Positions 63,974-64,000 of a DNA stretch of 64,000 nucleotides are shown here, one piece after another. The translations under genes were made by a program, and so were the position numbers. The notes below the pieces were generated by a model that ran no database searches, had not been told where the DNA came from, and worked only from the letters and a program-made list of their open reading frames with translations. Origin of the DNA: Liolophura sinensis (Eukaryota; Mollusca; Polyplacophora; Chitonida; Chitonidae); the NCBI RefSeq assembly GCF_032854445.1, contig NC_088295.1, forward strand, positions 36,178,510 to 36,242,509. Reading direction: 5' to 3'. The first letter of the stretch is position 1; the number at the start of each line of letters is the position of its first letter.

Positions 63974-64000
63974 AGAAACCACACACAAGTTATGATGTAT
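63694..64000. repeat. 134-bp tandem duplication with expanded palindromic TA core
   Basis: The unit starting ACCCATCATTCAATCAATC at 63694 repeats at 63828. In the first copy CTTG-(TA)5-CAAG is a perfect palindrome (63746-63763). In the second the TA core has grown to about 44 repeats (63884-63971) with the same flanks. The second copy runs off the window. Confidence 0.9.

Overview
The window is nuclear DNA from an invertebrate animal, most likely a mollusc or close lophotrochozoan. It is AT-rich, its genes are cut by many GT-AG introns, and it carries about ten scattered copies of a tRNA-derived SINE that ends in an AT-rich A-tail just after the word AAAACACCAATCAAATAAA. There is no operon, no phage and no CRISPR array. 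Proteins were compared with human homologues from memory; no search was run.

Four genes can be assembled exon by exon with consistent splice phases. (1) LIN54 (minus strand, 17629 to 6112, 12 exons, about 833 aa) is the DNA-binding subunit of the DREAM/MuvB cell-cycle repressor. (2) COPS4 (plus strand, 18366 to 28790, 11 exons, 409 aa) is COP9 signalosome subunit 4. The two start codons lie about 740 bp apart, head to head, as their human counterparts do. (3) A selenoprotein U / PRXL2A-type gene (plus strand, 35041 to 38697, 5 coding exons, 215 aa) has an in-frame TGA at the first position of its redox UxxC motif and a convincing SECIS hairpin in its 3' UTR. (4) KAT6 (MOZ/MORF) histone acetyltransferase (minus strand, 60305 to 42462, 18 coding exons, about 1877 aa) lies tail to tail with the selenoprotein gene.

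Layout: 1-5312 has no coding gene and may hold 3' UTR of LIN54; 5313-17629 is LIN54; 17630-18365 is the shared promoter; 18366-29830 is COPS4 with its 3' UTR; 30391-32988 is a 23-copy 114-bp satellite with a 456-bp higher-order unit; 33000-39150 is the selenoprotein gene with a possible 5' non-coding exon; 39150-41725 is intergenic; 41725-61300 is KAT6 with UTRs; 61300-64000 is intergenic, repeat-rich and ends in long TA runs.

The most unusual structure is inside the selenoprotein gene. The intron after the Sec-encoding exon contains eleven tandem partial copies (about 90 bp each) of the next exon's 3' splice site and first 18 codons, each ending in an in-frame stop, ahead of the one complete exon. 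Other points of note are an apparently identical 805-bp segment copied from one KAT6 intron into another and bracketed by a 172-bp direct duplication, two compensating single-base shifts in homopolymers of KAT6 exon 1, and a duplicated KGLIDGL-type motif in KAT6.
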